39,030 bases of DNA from a virus, in the IMG/VR virus record IMGVR_UViG_3300023172_000076, positions 1 through 39,030 of that record, one strand, 5' to 3'. A program made the translations under genes and the position numbers. The notes under the pieces were generated by a model. That model was not told the DNA's origin. It did no database searches and was given only the letters and a program-made list of their open reading frames with translations. Each line of letters opens with the position of its first letter. Positions within the stretch are counted from its first letter, which is position 1. Of the stretch, positions 31,413 to 37,862 are shown in pieces.

Positions 31413-33058
31413 TACCTATACTCCCACATAAATGCACGGTCACCATATTCATCAACGTGCCACACATCACCATCAGTATCTACAAACGATGTATCCTGTA
31501 GACCATCATCCATAAATCCGAACGGTGCCATATCTGCTTCGATCGCTTCACGCTGTTCTTCATACATCCTTGCTCGGATGTCATTATCGTGAAGTTCCTT
31601 GAAATAGTCTTGTACGGCAAGCCAAGAGAACATCACCAGACACATTGCCAAGTCGTCGTTACAACCCTCTTCTGCCTGCCAGGACTGCCCTTTCTGGATG
31701 AATGTGGTTAGTTCCGAAATAATATCATAGTCAGTGATAACTAATTTATCACCCTCAAGAAGTTGTTTTAAGTTTGAACAACCGACCTTTTTGACCGCAC
31801 TAGACATCTTGACACCCATCTGGACTTTGCCCCCAGAGAATCCCTGACCAACTACCTGTCCAGCACGCCCACGCATTGCTGCCATCAAAAGGTTGTCATA
31901 TTCGAGATCATATTGTATGATGTCTGCAACTTGACCACCGATGTCATTTACTTCTACCAAAATATAAGCGTGATTATATGCTTTGGCAGTTTGTACAATA
32001 ACGTCAGGGAAAAGAAGTGGTTTGATTTCGTTATTTCGATACTTACCAATCAACCTATATGGTACAGTGGTTGTATCAAATAAAGTGAACGCACTATAAT
32101 CTCCATTGATTCCACGTGCTACGTCCACAGTCATTGTGTAATTATGATCTTTCTTTGGTTCTTCATATATGTCCAATCCATTACTTCGTGTGATTGGATC
32201 ATCATATGCCATCACGCGCAACTTGCTTGGGGAGATCAGTGTATCAACCGATCCAAGGAACTCGCATTCAAACTCAACACGGAACTGCTGTTCGGACGTG
32301 TTGCGGATAGTTTGCGCTTTCCACTCCTCATCTCTTCCTGGTACCTCAGACCAGTGGACTTCTGTAGGAATATATTCGTTCGTACCACGCTCTGCATCGT
32401 GCCAGAGCTTGTAGTACATATTCATCCCGTGAGGAGTAGAGATGATAATAACTTTTGTTGACTTACCTGATGATATAGTAGGATAAACGGAACTGAAAAA
32501 CTGATCAGCGATATTATTCGGAACGAACGCGAATTCGTCCAGAAAAATGACGTTAAAAGACATACCCCTGACGGCACTAGCAGAAGTAGATGCAGCCAAG
32601 AGTTTAGAGCCGTTCTCCAGTTCCACCGACCCTTTGTTCCAACCAATAATACCTTGCTGCATCCACTTAGGAAGATTCTCGTAAGAGAGTTGTAAGCGTC
32701 CAAGCATCTCTCGTGCAGTGGCAGCTTTGTTAGCGAGGATTGCGACATTGACGTTATCGTTGAAGATTACATACCACAATAGGTACGCTGTAACAACAGT
32801 AGACTTACCAGACTGACGAGGTAGTTTTGCAATGTTGAAACGATTGTCGTGGAAACGAGATACCATCGTCTCCTGAAAATCATATAGGTGAAATGGAATA
32901 ACACCCTCATCGAGAGAAACGATTTTGATGTAATTTCTAATAAAGTAAATTGGATCTTGGCTGCACTTAATAAACTCCTCCACCTGTTCAGGTGTGAAGT
33001 TTGTTGGAATATTTGCCTTTTTTAGATTAGGATTGCCAAGGTAAGCACTGGTATCCAT
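31412..33058 (-). CDS. gp17: Terminase large subunit gp17
   Basis: Packaging motor: an ATPase that pumps DNA into the prohead and a nuclease that cuts concatemers. The 548-residue product (T4: 610) has Walker A RQSGKST at 81-87, Walker B VIFLDEFA at 170-177, the coupling motif IISTPHG, and RNase H-like nuclease residues in VDVARGINGDYS, VEVNDIGGQ and NDDLAM. Its start overlaps the stop of the 54-residue gene before it (TAATG). The small subunit gp16 was not recognised upstream. Confidence 0.96.
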   Translation of the reverse strand: MDTSAYLGNPNLKKANIPTNFTPEQVEEFIKCSQDPIYFIRNYIKIVSLDEGVIPFHLYDFQETMVSRFHDNRFNIAKLPRQSGKSTVVTAYLLWYVIFNDNVNVAILANKAATAREMLGRLQLSYENLPKWMQQGIIGWNKGSVELENGSKLLAASTSASAVRGMSFNVIFLDEFAFVPNNIADQFFSSVYPTISSGKSTKVIIISTPHGMNMYYKLWHDAERGTNEYIPTEVHWSEVPGRDEEWKAQTIRNTSEQQFRVEFECEFLGSVDTLISPSKLRVMAYDDPITRSNGLDIYEEPKKDHNYTMTVDVARGINGDYSAFTLFDTTTVPYRLIGKYRNNEIKPLLFPDVIVQTAKAYNHAYILVEVNDIGGQVADIIQYDLEYDNLLMAAMRGRAGQVVGQGFSGGKVQMGVKMSSAVKKVGCSNLKQLLEGDKLVITDYDIISELTTFIQKGQSWQAEEGCNDDLAMCLVMFSWLAVQDYFKELHDNDIRARMYEEQREAIEADMAPFGFMDDGLQDTSFVDTDGDVWHVDEYGDRAFMWEYR

Positions 33059-33222
33059 TACGATTCCTCAGGAATTTTGGGATTTTTGAATGTCCCATAC
33101 TGATCTATGTAGTAGAGAAAGTTGTTAATAGATCTTTCAACACCCAGTGCTTGCTTTGCTGCTAACCAAAACTCATATTCATCTTGCAGGTCTTCACCCA
33201 ATTCAATACTAACGATTTTCAT
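33058..33222 (-). CDS. Small protein (54 aa) directly upstream of gp17
   Basis: Frame MKIVSIELGEDLQDEYEFWLAAKQ... ending NPKIPEES. The ATG at 33222 overlaps the nuclease gene stop as ATGA, and the TAA overlaps the gp17 ATG, so it is translated between them. It is helical, acidic and aromatic, with no coiled coil. It occupies the place where T4 has gp16, but it is much shorter and shows no similarity I can see. Function unknown. Confidence 0.7.
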   Translation of the reverse strand: MKIVSIELGEDLQDEYEFWLAAKQALGVERSINNFLYYIDQYGTFKNPKIPEES

Positions 33223-33680
33223 TCAATCAGTGTTCCGTGAGCACGACGAATTTCTCTAAGTTCTTCAAAGTCTTTTTGTTTTGTGCCACCATCGTATGCC
33301 CAAGCATATCCTTCGGTAATCATTTGCTCATTGAGGGACAACTCTGCGTCACCGATGTAGAGCCATCCGAGGAGTCTCCCGTATTTACCAACACCGCCCA
33401 CAAGCTCAGTCCTAACAGTAAGCTCATCGTCACCTGCGATAGCACCTTCCAGTTTCTCTTTGAGCCAGTTGGTTGCATCGTATCCGAGTGCTTTTTCTTC
33501 GTCGTCTCTGGTACGCTTTTCGGGCGTGTCCACGCCAGCAACTCTAACTCTTTCTTTTTTATATAAATCAAAACCGAGATCAATCGTGACATCGATCGTG
33601 TCTCCATCCAGCACTCTATCTATGCTGATCACTCGGAAGTTGTAACAACTCTTCCGACTCGGGGGTGTCATCGCTCCCAT
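33219..33680 (-). CDS. Thermonuclease-like (SNase domain) nuclease
   Basis: A 153-residue nuclease of the staphylococcal nuclease fold, which cuts DNA and RNA with calcium. The active-site set is complete by alignment with the known enzyme: LDGDT (D27), RVRVAGVDTPE (R46, D51, E54) and KYGRLLG (R102), followed by the expected LNEQMITEGYAWAY and ELREIRRAHGTLIE helices. No signal peptide is visible, so it probably acts in the host cytoplasm, perhaps on host DNA, or is packaged. The first 65 bases overlap the previous gene. Confidence 0.9.
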   Translation of the reverse strand: MGAMTPPSRKSCYNFRVISIDRVLDGDTIDVTIDLGFDLYKKERVRVAGVDTPEKRTRDDEEKALGYDATNWLKEKLEGAIAGDDELTVRTELVGGVGKYGRLLGWLYIGDAELSLNEQMITEGYAWAYDGGTKQKDFEELREIRRAHGTLIE

Positions 33681-33792
33681 CTTCTTCTAGTTCCTTAAAG
33701 GATAGTCTAAGTATATATACGACACAATAGAGCGTAAATACTAGTCCACAACAGAGGAGTATGATTACAGACCAGACAGGTTCTTGTGTCAT
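33616..33792 (-). CDS. Single-helix membrane protein (58 aa)
   Basis: MTQEPVWSVIILLCCGLVFT... has one membrane helix at about residues 7-29, then a basic stop-transfer point (LRLSFK) and an acidic tail of Glu, Asp and Ser. Similar short proteins with the MTQEP.WS opening are known to me from other cyanophages. The ATG overlaps the previous stop as ATGA, and its end overlaps the nuclease gene by 65 bases. Function unknown. Confidence 0.7.
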   Translation of the reverse strand: MTQEPVWSVIILLCCGLVFTLYCVVYILRLSFKELEEDGSDDTPESEELLQLPSDQHR

Positions 33793-33971
33793 TTGTCCTT
33801 GAATAATTCTTCAATACGTTTTCTGGTATCATCAAGTTTTGCTTGTTCTCTTTCACAATGCCTATAACCTCTCTTTCCCTGAAATATCATCGTGCCTTGA
33901 TAAAACATCGTGGCAGCAAATACTAACAGAAGAACGATACCAATTATCTCAGGTAGGTTTTCGGTGGACAT
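33789..33971 (-). CDS. Single-helix membrane protein (60 aa)
   Basis: I use the ATG at 33971 (MSTENLPEIIGIVLLLVFAATMFYQG) rather than a TTG four codons upstream. One membrane helix at about residues 8-28 is followed by a basic, helical, coiled-coil-like tail ending RKRIEELFKDK. It overlaps both neighbours by a few bases. Function unknown. Confidence 0.7.
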   Translation of the reverse strand: MSTENLPEIIGIVLLLVFAATMFYQGTMIFQGKRGYRHCEREQAKLDDTRKRIEELFKDK

Positions 33972-34074
33972 ATGCGATACCAATGATAGGAACCATCACC
34001 AGCAAAAAACATAATATACCAAGAGTGTAAGGATTATTTAGAGTCCAGTGTGCGATACTACCGATTTCTTTCAT
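33949..34074 (-). CDS. Single-helix membrane protein (41 aa)
   Basis: MKEIGSIAHWTLNNPYTLGI followed by a hydrophobic helix (LCFLLVMVPIIGIAYV) and a basic end (HRKPT). The W-T-L-N-N-P-Y opening is one I remember from other cyanophage micro-proteins. It overlaps the next gene by 23 bases and the previous gene by 17. A TCTAAATA sequence at 34035-34042 lies inside it and may be accidental. Confidence 0.65.
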   Translation of the reverse strand: MKEIGSIAHWTLNNPYTLGILCFLLVMVPIIGIAYVHRKPT

Positions 34075-34279
34075 CATTCCACAACAAATTGAAATATCTA
34101 TCTACTTGACGTAGACAGTCTAATGGGGCAACCTCATCAGTCTTTGCCCATTCTAAACAAAAAAACTGCATCTGCTCAGTAACTTTGGGAACGCCAAAAA
34201 TTCTAGCAAATGCAGATGTAGCAAAATGGTACCGCTGTCTAATGCGCGGTTCCATTTCCCTTATAATCGTCGGATTCAT
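34058..34279 (-). CDS. Hypothetical soluble protein (73 aa)
   Basis: A helical protein (MNPTIIREMEPRIRQRYHFA...) with a C-terminal VDRYFNLLWNDERNR. Aromatic and charged residues alternate, with no membrane helix. The surrounding genes are membrane micro-proteins. No family recognised. Overlaps the next gene by 17 bases and the previous by 41. Confidence 0.7.
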   Translation of the reverse strand: MNPTIIREMEPRIRQRYHFATSAFARIFGVPKVTEQMQFFCLEWAKTDEVAPLDCLRQVDRYFNLLWNDERNR

Positions 34280-34370
34280 AATAGGATCCTTTCTTTGAAC
34301 CGAAGTAGAGTGTGGTCAGTACAAATGGAATTGCAATAATTGCAAGTGCTTTTCCCAATAGATGTTCCAT
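34239..34370 (-). CDS. Single-helix membrane protein (43 aa)
   Basis: I use the ATG at 34370 (MEHLLGKALAIIAIPFVLTT), because the gene before it ends on that base and the longer frame has no reason to start earlier. A membrane helix at about residues 5-25 is followed by FGSKKGSYYESDDYKGN, a polar, Tyr/Gly-rich tail. Function unknown. Confidence 0.65.
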   Translation of the reverse strand: MEHLLGKALAIIAIPFVLTTLYFGSKKGSYYESDDYKGNGTAH

Positions 34371-34507
34371 TATTGGTCTATCCCAAGTTCCCTTAAGTAA
34401 TCGATCCACCATTGGGGATCTTTTTGCATTCTCCACTTTGGAACCTCCAAACCTTTCTCAGAATAATACTCAAAGAGAGCATCATCTATAATCTGTGCGA
34501 CTTCCAT
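34370..34507 (-). CDS. Small soluble protein (45 aa)
   Basis: Start ATG at 34507 (MEVAQIIDDALFEYYSEKGL) has a GAGG site just upstream (GAGGACGAGGAAT); longer frames would run through the previous gene. The product is helical and Trp-rich near the end (WRMQKDPQWWIDYLRELG). No motif recognised. Confidence 0.65.
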   Translation of the reverse strand: MEVAQIIDDALFEYYSEKGLEVPKWRMQKDPQWWIDYLRELGIDQ

Positions 34508-34688
34508 ATTCCTCGTCCTCTTCATCAACGTCTTCATATGCGTTTGCCACATAAGGTCCGTGTGGTTTGAGTGATTCTTCTCGGACATACTCGGATTCGG
34601 CACTGACTGCTGACAACCAGACAGCAAGTTTCATTACTATGTAGATGGTTGCTAATGGGAGAAAACACAACAATAACTTAAACGTCAT
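34482..34688 (-). CDS. Single-helix membrane protein with acidic tail (68 aa)
   Basis: Three ATGs lie in a row; GGGAGG six bases upstream favours the third, at 34688 (MTFKLLLCFLPLATIYIVMK). A hydrophobic N-terminal region of about 35 residues could be one helix or a signal anchor. The tail is acidic with repeated Glu/Asp (VDEEDEEYG). Function unknown. Confidence 0.65.
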   Translation of the reverse strand: MTFKLLLCFLPLATIYIVMKLAVWLSAVSAESEYVREESLKPHGPYVANAYEDVDEEDEEYGSRTDYR

Positions 34689-34815
34689 CATCATCCTCCC
34701 AATAACCATCAAAAGGTTCTTGGCAAAGTTCGCGATGCTTTATAAATTGCATTGCTTGCCTCAATAACTTTTCGTCCTCATCTGTAAAATGTTCTTTGTC
34801 TTCGTTTTCATTCAT
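34678..34815 (-). CDS. Small acidic soluble protein (45 aa)
   Basis: MNENEDKEHFTDEDEKLLRQ... ending WEDDDDV. Very acidic with one helical, basic stretch in the middle (RQAMQFIKHRELC). The ATG overlaps the previous stop as ATGA, and its end overlaps the next gene's start region. No family recognised. Confidence 0.6.
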   Translation of the reverse strand: MNENEDKEHFTDEDEKLLRQAMQFIKHRELCQEPFDGYWEDDDDV

Positions 34816-34982
34816 TGACCTACCCGTTCGATAATTCGCAACATACCATCAACATAACCTGCCAATGCAATACACCCTAATGTTAGACTGATCAATGCGG
34901 CATTTCTGTTGTGTTTTTTGATTGCCTTGTCTATAAGACTTTGACATTCTTGTCTTGTTAGCAATTCGTTGGGATTTTCCAT
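34812..34982 (-). CDS. Single-helix membrane protein (56 aa)
   Basis: MENPNELLTRQECQSLIDKA is a polar helix; residues about 28-46 (AALISLTLGCIALAGYVDG) form a membrane helix, and the C-terminus is short. The start shares TAATG with the previous stop. Function unknown. Confidence 0.65.
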   Translation of the reverse strand: MENPNELLTRQECQSLIDKAIKKHNRNAALISLTLGCIALAGYVDGMLRIIERVGQ

Positions 34983-35116
34983 TAGGGGTTGTGATTTTTA
35001 TTTGATTTAATTTGATTGTATCCCCAGACTGCTAGGGTGCCGATACCTAGACCAGCAATACAGCAAAGAAACATATGAATAAGGTGTTCAAAAGTTGAGT
35101 GATCAGCGTGGTTCAT
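34982..35116 (-). CDS. Single-helix membrane protein (44 aa)
   Basis: MNHADHSTFEHLIHMF starts with a His-rich polar part, followed by a small-residue helix (LCCIAGLGIGTLAVWGY) and a Lys/Asn tail. The ATG overlaps the stop of the gene before it as ATGA. The His residues could bind a metal or cofactor in a host membrane, but that is speculation. Confidence 0.65.
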   Translation of the reverse strand: MNHADHSTFEHLIHMFLCCIAGLGIGTLAVWGYNQIKSNKNHNP

Positions 35117-35235
35117 CCGAAATACATTACAGAAAGTGTGAAGACAACAAAGATGATGACGGTGAACATCATCAATCCTACACCTGCCCAGGCAACCCAG
35201 GCAGGCATAGGTTCATAGTTATGATTATGAGACAC
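35113..35235 (-). CDS. Single-helix membrane protein (40 aa), GTG start
   Basis: The only suitable start is a GTG at 35235 that overlaps the end of petE. The product, from residue 2, reads SHNHNYEPMPAWVAWAGVGL, then a hydrophobic helix (MMFTVIIFVVFTLSVMYF). The N-terminus is again His/Asn-rich. It is directly coupled to plastocyanin translation, which hints at a shared site in the thylakoid or cytoplasmic membrane. Confidence 0.6.
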   Translation of the reverse strand: MSHNHNYEPMPAWVAWAGVGLMMFTVIIFVVFTLSVMYFG

Positions 35236-35548
35236 GAATATGCCCAATCATTCCCGCACCTTTGTGAGGATCGCACCAAAAGGTATACTCACCAGGAACA
35301 TCAAAGGAAACGTCAAAGGATTCTCCAGGAGAAAATGCCAGACCTGTATGGCTGAGCTCGGGATGACCATCAACAACGACATTGTGAGGAGGTAGCACAT
35401 TATTGATAAAATGGATGCTATCACCAGCGTTGATTTCAATTTCTGAGGGTTCAAAGACGAGACCTCCGTTATACCCCATTTGTACATCTACTGCCCAAAC
35501 GGGAACTGCAAAAAGAAATGTGGTGAGAAGTGCAAAAATGAATTGCAT
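35225..35548 (-). CDS. petE: Plastocyanin (PetE)
   Basis: A small copper protein that carries electrons from cytochrome b6f to photosystem I in the thylakoid lumen. Of 107 residues, 1-19 are a signal peptide (cut after VWA), leaving an 88-residue mature domain, shorter than the usual 97-99. The copper ligands are all present: H55 (PPHNVV), C92, H95 and M100 in FWCDPHKGAGM. Phages carry petE to keep host electron flow, and so energy, running during infection. It sits in the run of membrane micro-proteins with no clear promoter of its own. Confidence 0.95.
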   Translation of the reverse strand: MQFIFALLTTFLFAVPVWAVDVQMGYNGGLVFEPSEIEINAGDSIHFINNVLPPHNVVVDGHPELSHTGLAFSPGESFDVSFDVPGEYTFWCDPHKGAGMIGHIRVS

Positions 35549-35595
35549 TTGATGAGTATTTTCAACTACTCTATCTAGAATAGAAATAAGATATG

Positions 35596-35859
35596 TTACA
35601 AATTATTGTCAGCATCTGCTGGCATATCTTTACCCAATTCTTCTAAACGTTGTTCCCAGGTAACACCACCATCCATACCACGCTTGGGATTGATGCACTG
35701 GAAGTTGCCAAGTTTATTGCACACTAATCCAGCAAGATCTAATTCATTTCCTTTCTTGCCTGTACCAGACCAGTAGTGCTCTCCATTGATCCATAAAGCA
35801 CCACACTTCGGACACTCTGCACGAGTAACCGATAGGTCGGACATCTCCTTGTCAGTCAT
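35596..35859 (-). CDS. Hypothetical protein with one CPKC pair (87 aa)
   Basis: Residues about 16-19 are CPKC, followed by GALWINGEHYWSGTG; two further cysteines at about 47 and 55 (LVCNKLG, FQCINP) complete a possible zinc ribbon. No enzyme motif is visible. ATG 35859 has GGAG about 7 bases upstream. It overlaps the membrane protein before it by 8 bases and precedes petE by 47 bases. Role unknown. Confidence 0.75.
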   Translation of the reverse strand: MTDKEMSDLSVTRAECPKCGALWINGEHYWSGTGKKGNELDLAGLVCNKLGNFQCINPKRGMDGGVTWEQRLEELGKDMPADADNNL

Positions 35860-36067
35860 CTCCTAACTCCTTAAAAATACTGGAAAAATCGGATGTGGGA
35901 AGACCAAGTTTACGCTCTAGGTCTCTTTTCATACGCCACATCTGAAACTTGATTCCTAGGTATCTAATTTGGAGATCGAGATATGCAAATACTCGCATAG
36001 TTCCTTCCATCCCAGCATACCAAATCATACAGAGAAGGATTACAACGCACAGATAGAATGCTACCAT
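35852..36067 (-). CDS. Single-helix membrane protein (71 aa)
   Basis: I use the ATG at 36067 (MVAFYLCVVILLCMIWYAG), not the TTG three codons upstream. The first 20 residues are a membrane helix; the rest is an amphipathic, basic helix region (KFQMWRMKRDLERKLG) and a short acidic end. It is the first gene of the run and lies behind a possible promoter at 36089. Function unknown. Confidence 0.7.
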   Translation of the reverse strand: MVAFYLCVVILLCMIWYAGMEGTMRVFAYLDLQIRYLGIKFQMWRMKRDLERKLGLPTSDFSSIFKELGDD

Positions 36068-36088
36068 TGGTATCAAGCTGTTACGCTC

Positions 36089-36094
36089 ATTATA
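36089..36094 (-). promoter_or_regulatory. TATAAT -10 box upstream of the petE/micro-protein run
   Basis: Minus strand TATAAT in the 87-base gap, 22 bases before the ATG at 36067. No -35 at 17 or 18 bases resembles TTGACA, so this would be a weak or activator-dependent promoter. It is the only promoter-like site I see before petE. Confidence 0.35.
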
Positions 36095-36154
36095 CTCTAC
36101 TATTTACCAAAATGAGACATTCTTAAGACTGATGTAAGACATCAGAAGAAATGA

Positions 36155-36919
36155 TTAAGGGAAATATAGATAGTCAGTATTGCCAGGAATCGGAGTATCG
36201 TCTTTAATAAGAAGAATATCAAATGCTGCAGTGAAACGACCATTGTTACTACGAGTCGTTAGACGCACATCAATATCCGAATGCTCTGGGATTGCAACTG
36301 GGTAAGCGAAGGTGTAATCATAGAATCCACCATCTCCACCAACCTCAAAAGTATGACCAACTCGGAAAGCAGTTCCAACAGCGTTGTATCTTACATACAT
36401 ATAACCCGTTGCATCTGCACCTGCCTGTGCTGAGCAAGAACCCCTGTGAATGTATGCAGTGTATCCATCTGGCACGGTATATACTGCCATCAGAGTTTGT
36501 CCAAGTCCTGCAGTGATTCTCAGGATAGTAGTGCCACCACGAGAGAAGTTTACTTGACCAACATTGTTTGCACCAGTGAGAATGTATGCTCTATAAACTC
36601 GTTTGAATGTCTTAGTGCCAGTTACTGCTGCTGCACTAGACAGAGTGAAATCTTCACTAATCTCACCCCAGTTTTCATCAAGTCCAAGCACTCGGACAAC
36701 TTTACCGTTGTCAGAAGCATTTGCCTGTGCTGCTACAAGCACACCAGGAGTGTCAAATGCAGACCAGGGGTAGATTGTATCTCCAACATCCCAAACCGTG
36801 CCAGTAGTATTGATAGACAAAGAGGGGACAGCACCAAACTTATGAATGAATGATGCGCCCTTTACTTTACCTCTGGCAACCTGTAACGGAAACTGGTCCT
36901 CAATAATATAGTTTTTCAT
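36155..36919 (-). CDS. Probable virion structural protein (254 aa)
   Basis: Beta-rich, Gly/Thr/Ser-rich protein with no signal peptide. Segments such as GTTILRITAGLGQTLMAVYTVPDGYTAYIHRG and RVGHTFEVGGDGGFYDYTFAYPVAIPEHSDIDVRLTTRS resemble hypothetical virion proteins of marine phages, from memory. The last residues (PIPGNTDYLYFP) are exposed-looking. It lies between the petE run and the basic proteins near the edge. Head or tail decoration is plausible but unproven. Confidence 0.75.
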   Translation of the reverse strand: MKNYIIEDQFPLQVARGKVKGASFIHKFGAVPSLSINTTGTVWDVGDTIYPWSAFDTPGVLVAAQANASDNGKVVRVLGLDENWGEISEDFTLSSAAAVTGTKTFKRVYRAYILTGANNVGQVNFSRGGTTILRITAGLGQTLMAVYTVPDGYTAYIHRGSCSAQAGADATGYMYVRYNAVGTAFRVGHTFEVGGDGGFYDYTFAYPVAIPEHSDIDVRLTTRSNNGRFTAAFDILLIKDDTPIPGNTDYLYFP

Positions 36920-36922
36920 TTA

Positions 36923-37225
36923 TCAGGACCACTCACTATCGTGTGCAATCCTCTTACTGGAAACAATCTTCTTACTTTCTGTCAGAGGATAAACATTCTG
37001 AATGATGGCGCCAGGATACTCAGACTGCACCATCTCGGTCAGTTCGTTTCTCCCAGGAATCTTACCTTCATACTGCACCTCAATACGATACAGTTGTCCA
37101 TTCCACTCCATATCTGCCTCGTATGTTTCTTGCACAGATTCAGGAGCAGACCCCATATAGAGATTGCCATTAAAGTCGCCAGAGATGTTGACGCTTTCGG
37201 ATAGATAACCTTTGAATGATTTCAT
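36923..37225 (-). CDS. Hypothetical protein with MKSFKGYLSE opening (100 aa)
   Basis: ATG at 37225 (MKSFKGYLSES) shares TGATG with the previous stop; a start 4 codons earlier is less likely. The short MK.FK.YLSE opening is shared by several cyanophage proteins, including the next gene upstream (MKRFKQYISE), and may be a common virion or processing tag. The rest is beta-like with a Lys-rich end. Function unknown. Confidence 0.75.
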   Translation of the reverse strand: MKSFKGYLSESVNISGDFNGNLYMGSAPESVQETYEADMEWNGQLYRIEVQYEGKIPGRNELTEMVQSEYPGAIIQNVYPLTESKKIVSSKRIAHDSEWS

Positions 37226-37743
37226 CAGCAATTCCACGCTCTGAGGGACTTAGACAGACGATCATCGCCTGTGTTGTTGGAGGGTTTCTGCCTCTTACGC
37301 ATACCCTTCATTCTTGCACAGAAAGACTTACGACGAGGGTTGCCAACTTTCTTGCTGGGTGCTTTCAGATCGCTGCCAGGATTCTCACGCTCATAAGACT
37401 TGCGACCCTTCTCATTGAGACCACCTTCAGAATTCTGCCCTTCCTTCTTAGTCCAGGCAGCACCTTCAGCAACTGCTGCCTTGCCTGAGAATTTGCGTTT
37501 CTTATTCGCCTCAGCATCCTTCATAACCTGCCTCATTTTCAAAGCAGTGCTAACTGCTCTACGCTTAGAGGGTCTACCCAGGGGTGGTTTTGTTTTATCA
37601 ATTACCTTAGCAACAGCGAGTCCAACCCCCTCCTTCATCTCCTTACCACAGGGGACTTCTTTGCAACGCTTGCACTTGCTGCACCATGAGGTGCCTTCAG
37701 GACATTCTTGCTTTTCGGAAATATACTGCTTGAAACGTTTCAT
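37225..37743 (-). CDS. Basic lysine-rich protein, DUF6321-like (172 aa)
   Basis: Starts MKRFKQYISE, then a cysteine cluster CPEGTSWCSKCKRCKEVPCG that can bind zinc, then a strongly basic region. The motif GGLNEKGRKSYERENPGSDL followed by NPRRKSFCARMKGMRK fits the phage family DUF6321, whose function I do not know. The charge suggests DNA contact, perhaps inside the virion. It overlaps the zinc micro-gene before it by 4 bases. Confidence 0.75.
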   Translation of the reverse strand: MKRFKQYISEKQECPEGTSWCSKCKRCKEVPCGKEMKEGVGLAVAKVIDKTKPPLGRPSKRRAVSTALKMRQVMKDAEANKKRKFSGKAAVAEGAAWTKKEGQNSEGGLNEKGRKSYERENPGSDLKAPSKKVGNPRRKSFCARMKGMRKRQKPSNNTGDDRLSKSLRAWNC

Positions 37744-37862
37744 TTGTTTTTAGGATTTTTCGGGCAGTTTGCTTCGTGCTTTTCGATGTAGGTGAAGGGT
37801 TTGGCATGACCCTTAGGTGCAGTCAAACCGCAAAACTGACAGGTGGTGCTACGCTCAGCCAT
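37740..37862 (-). CDS. Zinc-finger micro-protein (40 aa)
   Basis: MAERSTTCQFCGLTAPKGHAK... with C8 and C11, then H29 and C33 in EKHEANCP gives a C2HC zinc finger. The ATG at 37862 overlaps the long basic gene by 8 bases and its TGA overlaps the next ATG. Similar tiny zinc fingers accompany DUF6321-type genes in cyanophages, as far as I recall. Confidence 0.7.
   Translation of the reverse strand: MAERSTTCQFCGLTAPKGHAKPFTYIEKHEANCPKNPKNK

Noticed and set aside
36120-36150. Hairpin CTGATG-TCTTA-CATCAG after the 254-residue virion gene
   Set aside because: A 6-bp stem without a following T run in either direction is not enough to call a terminator.
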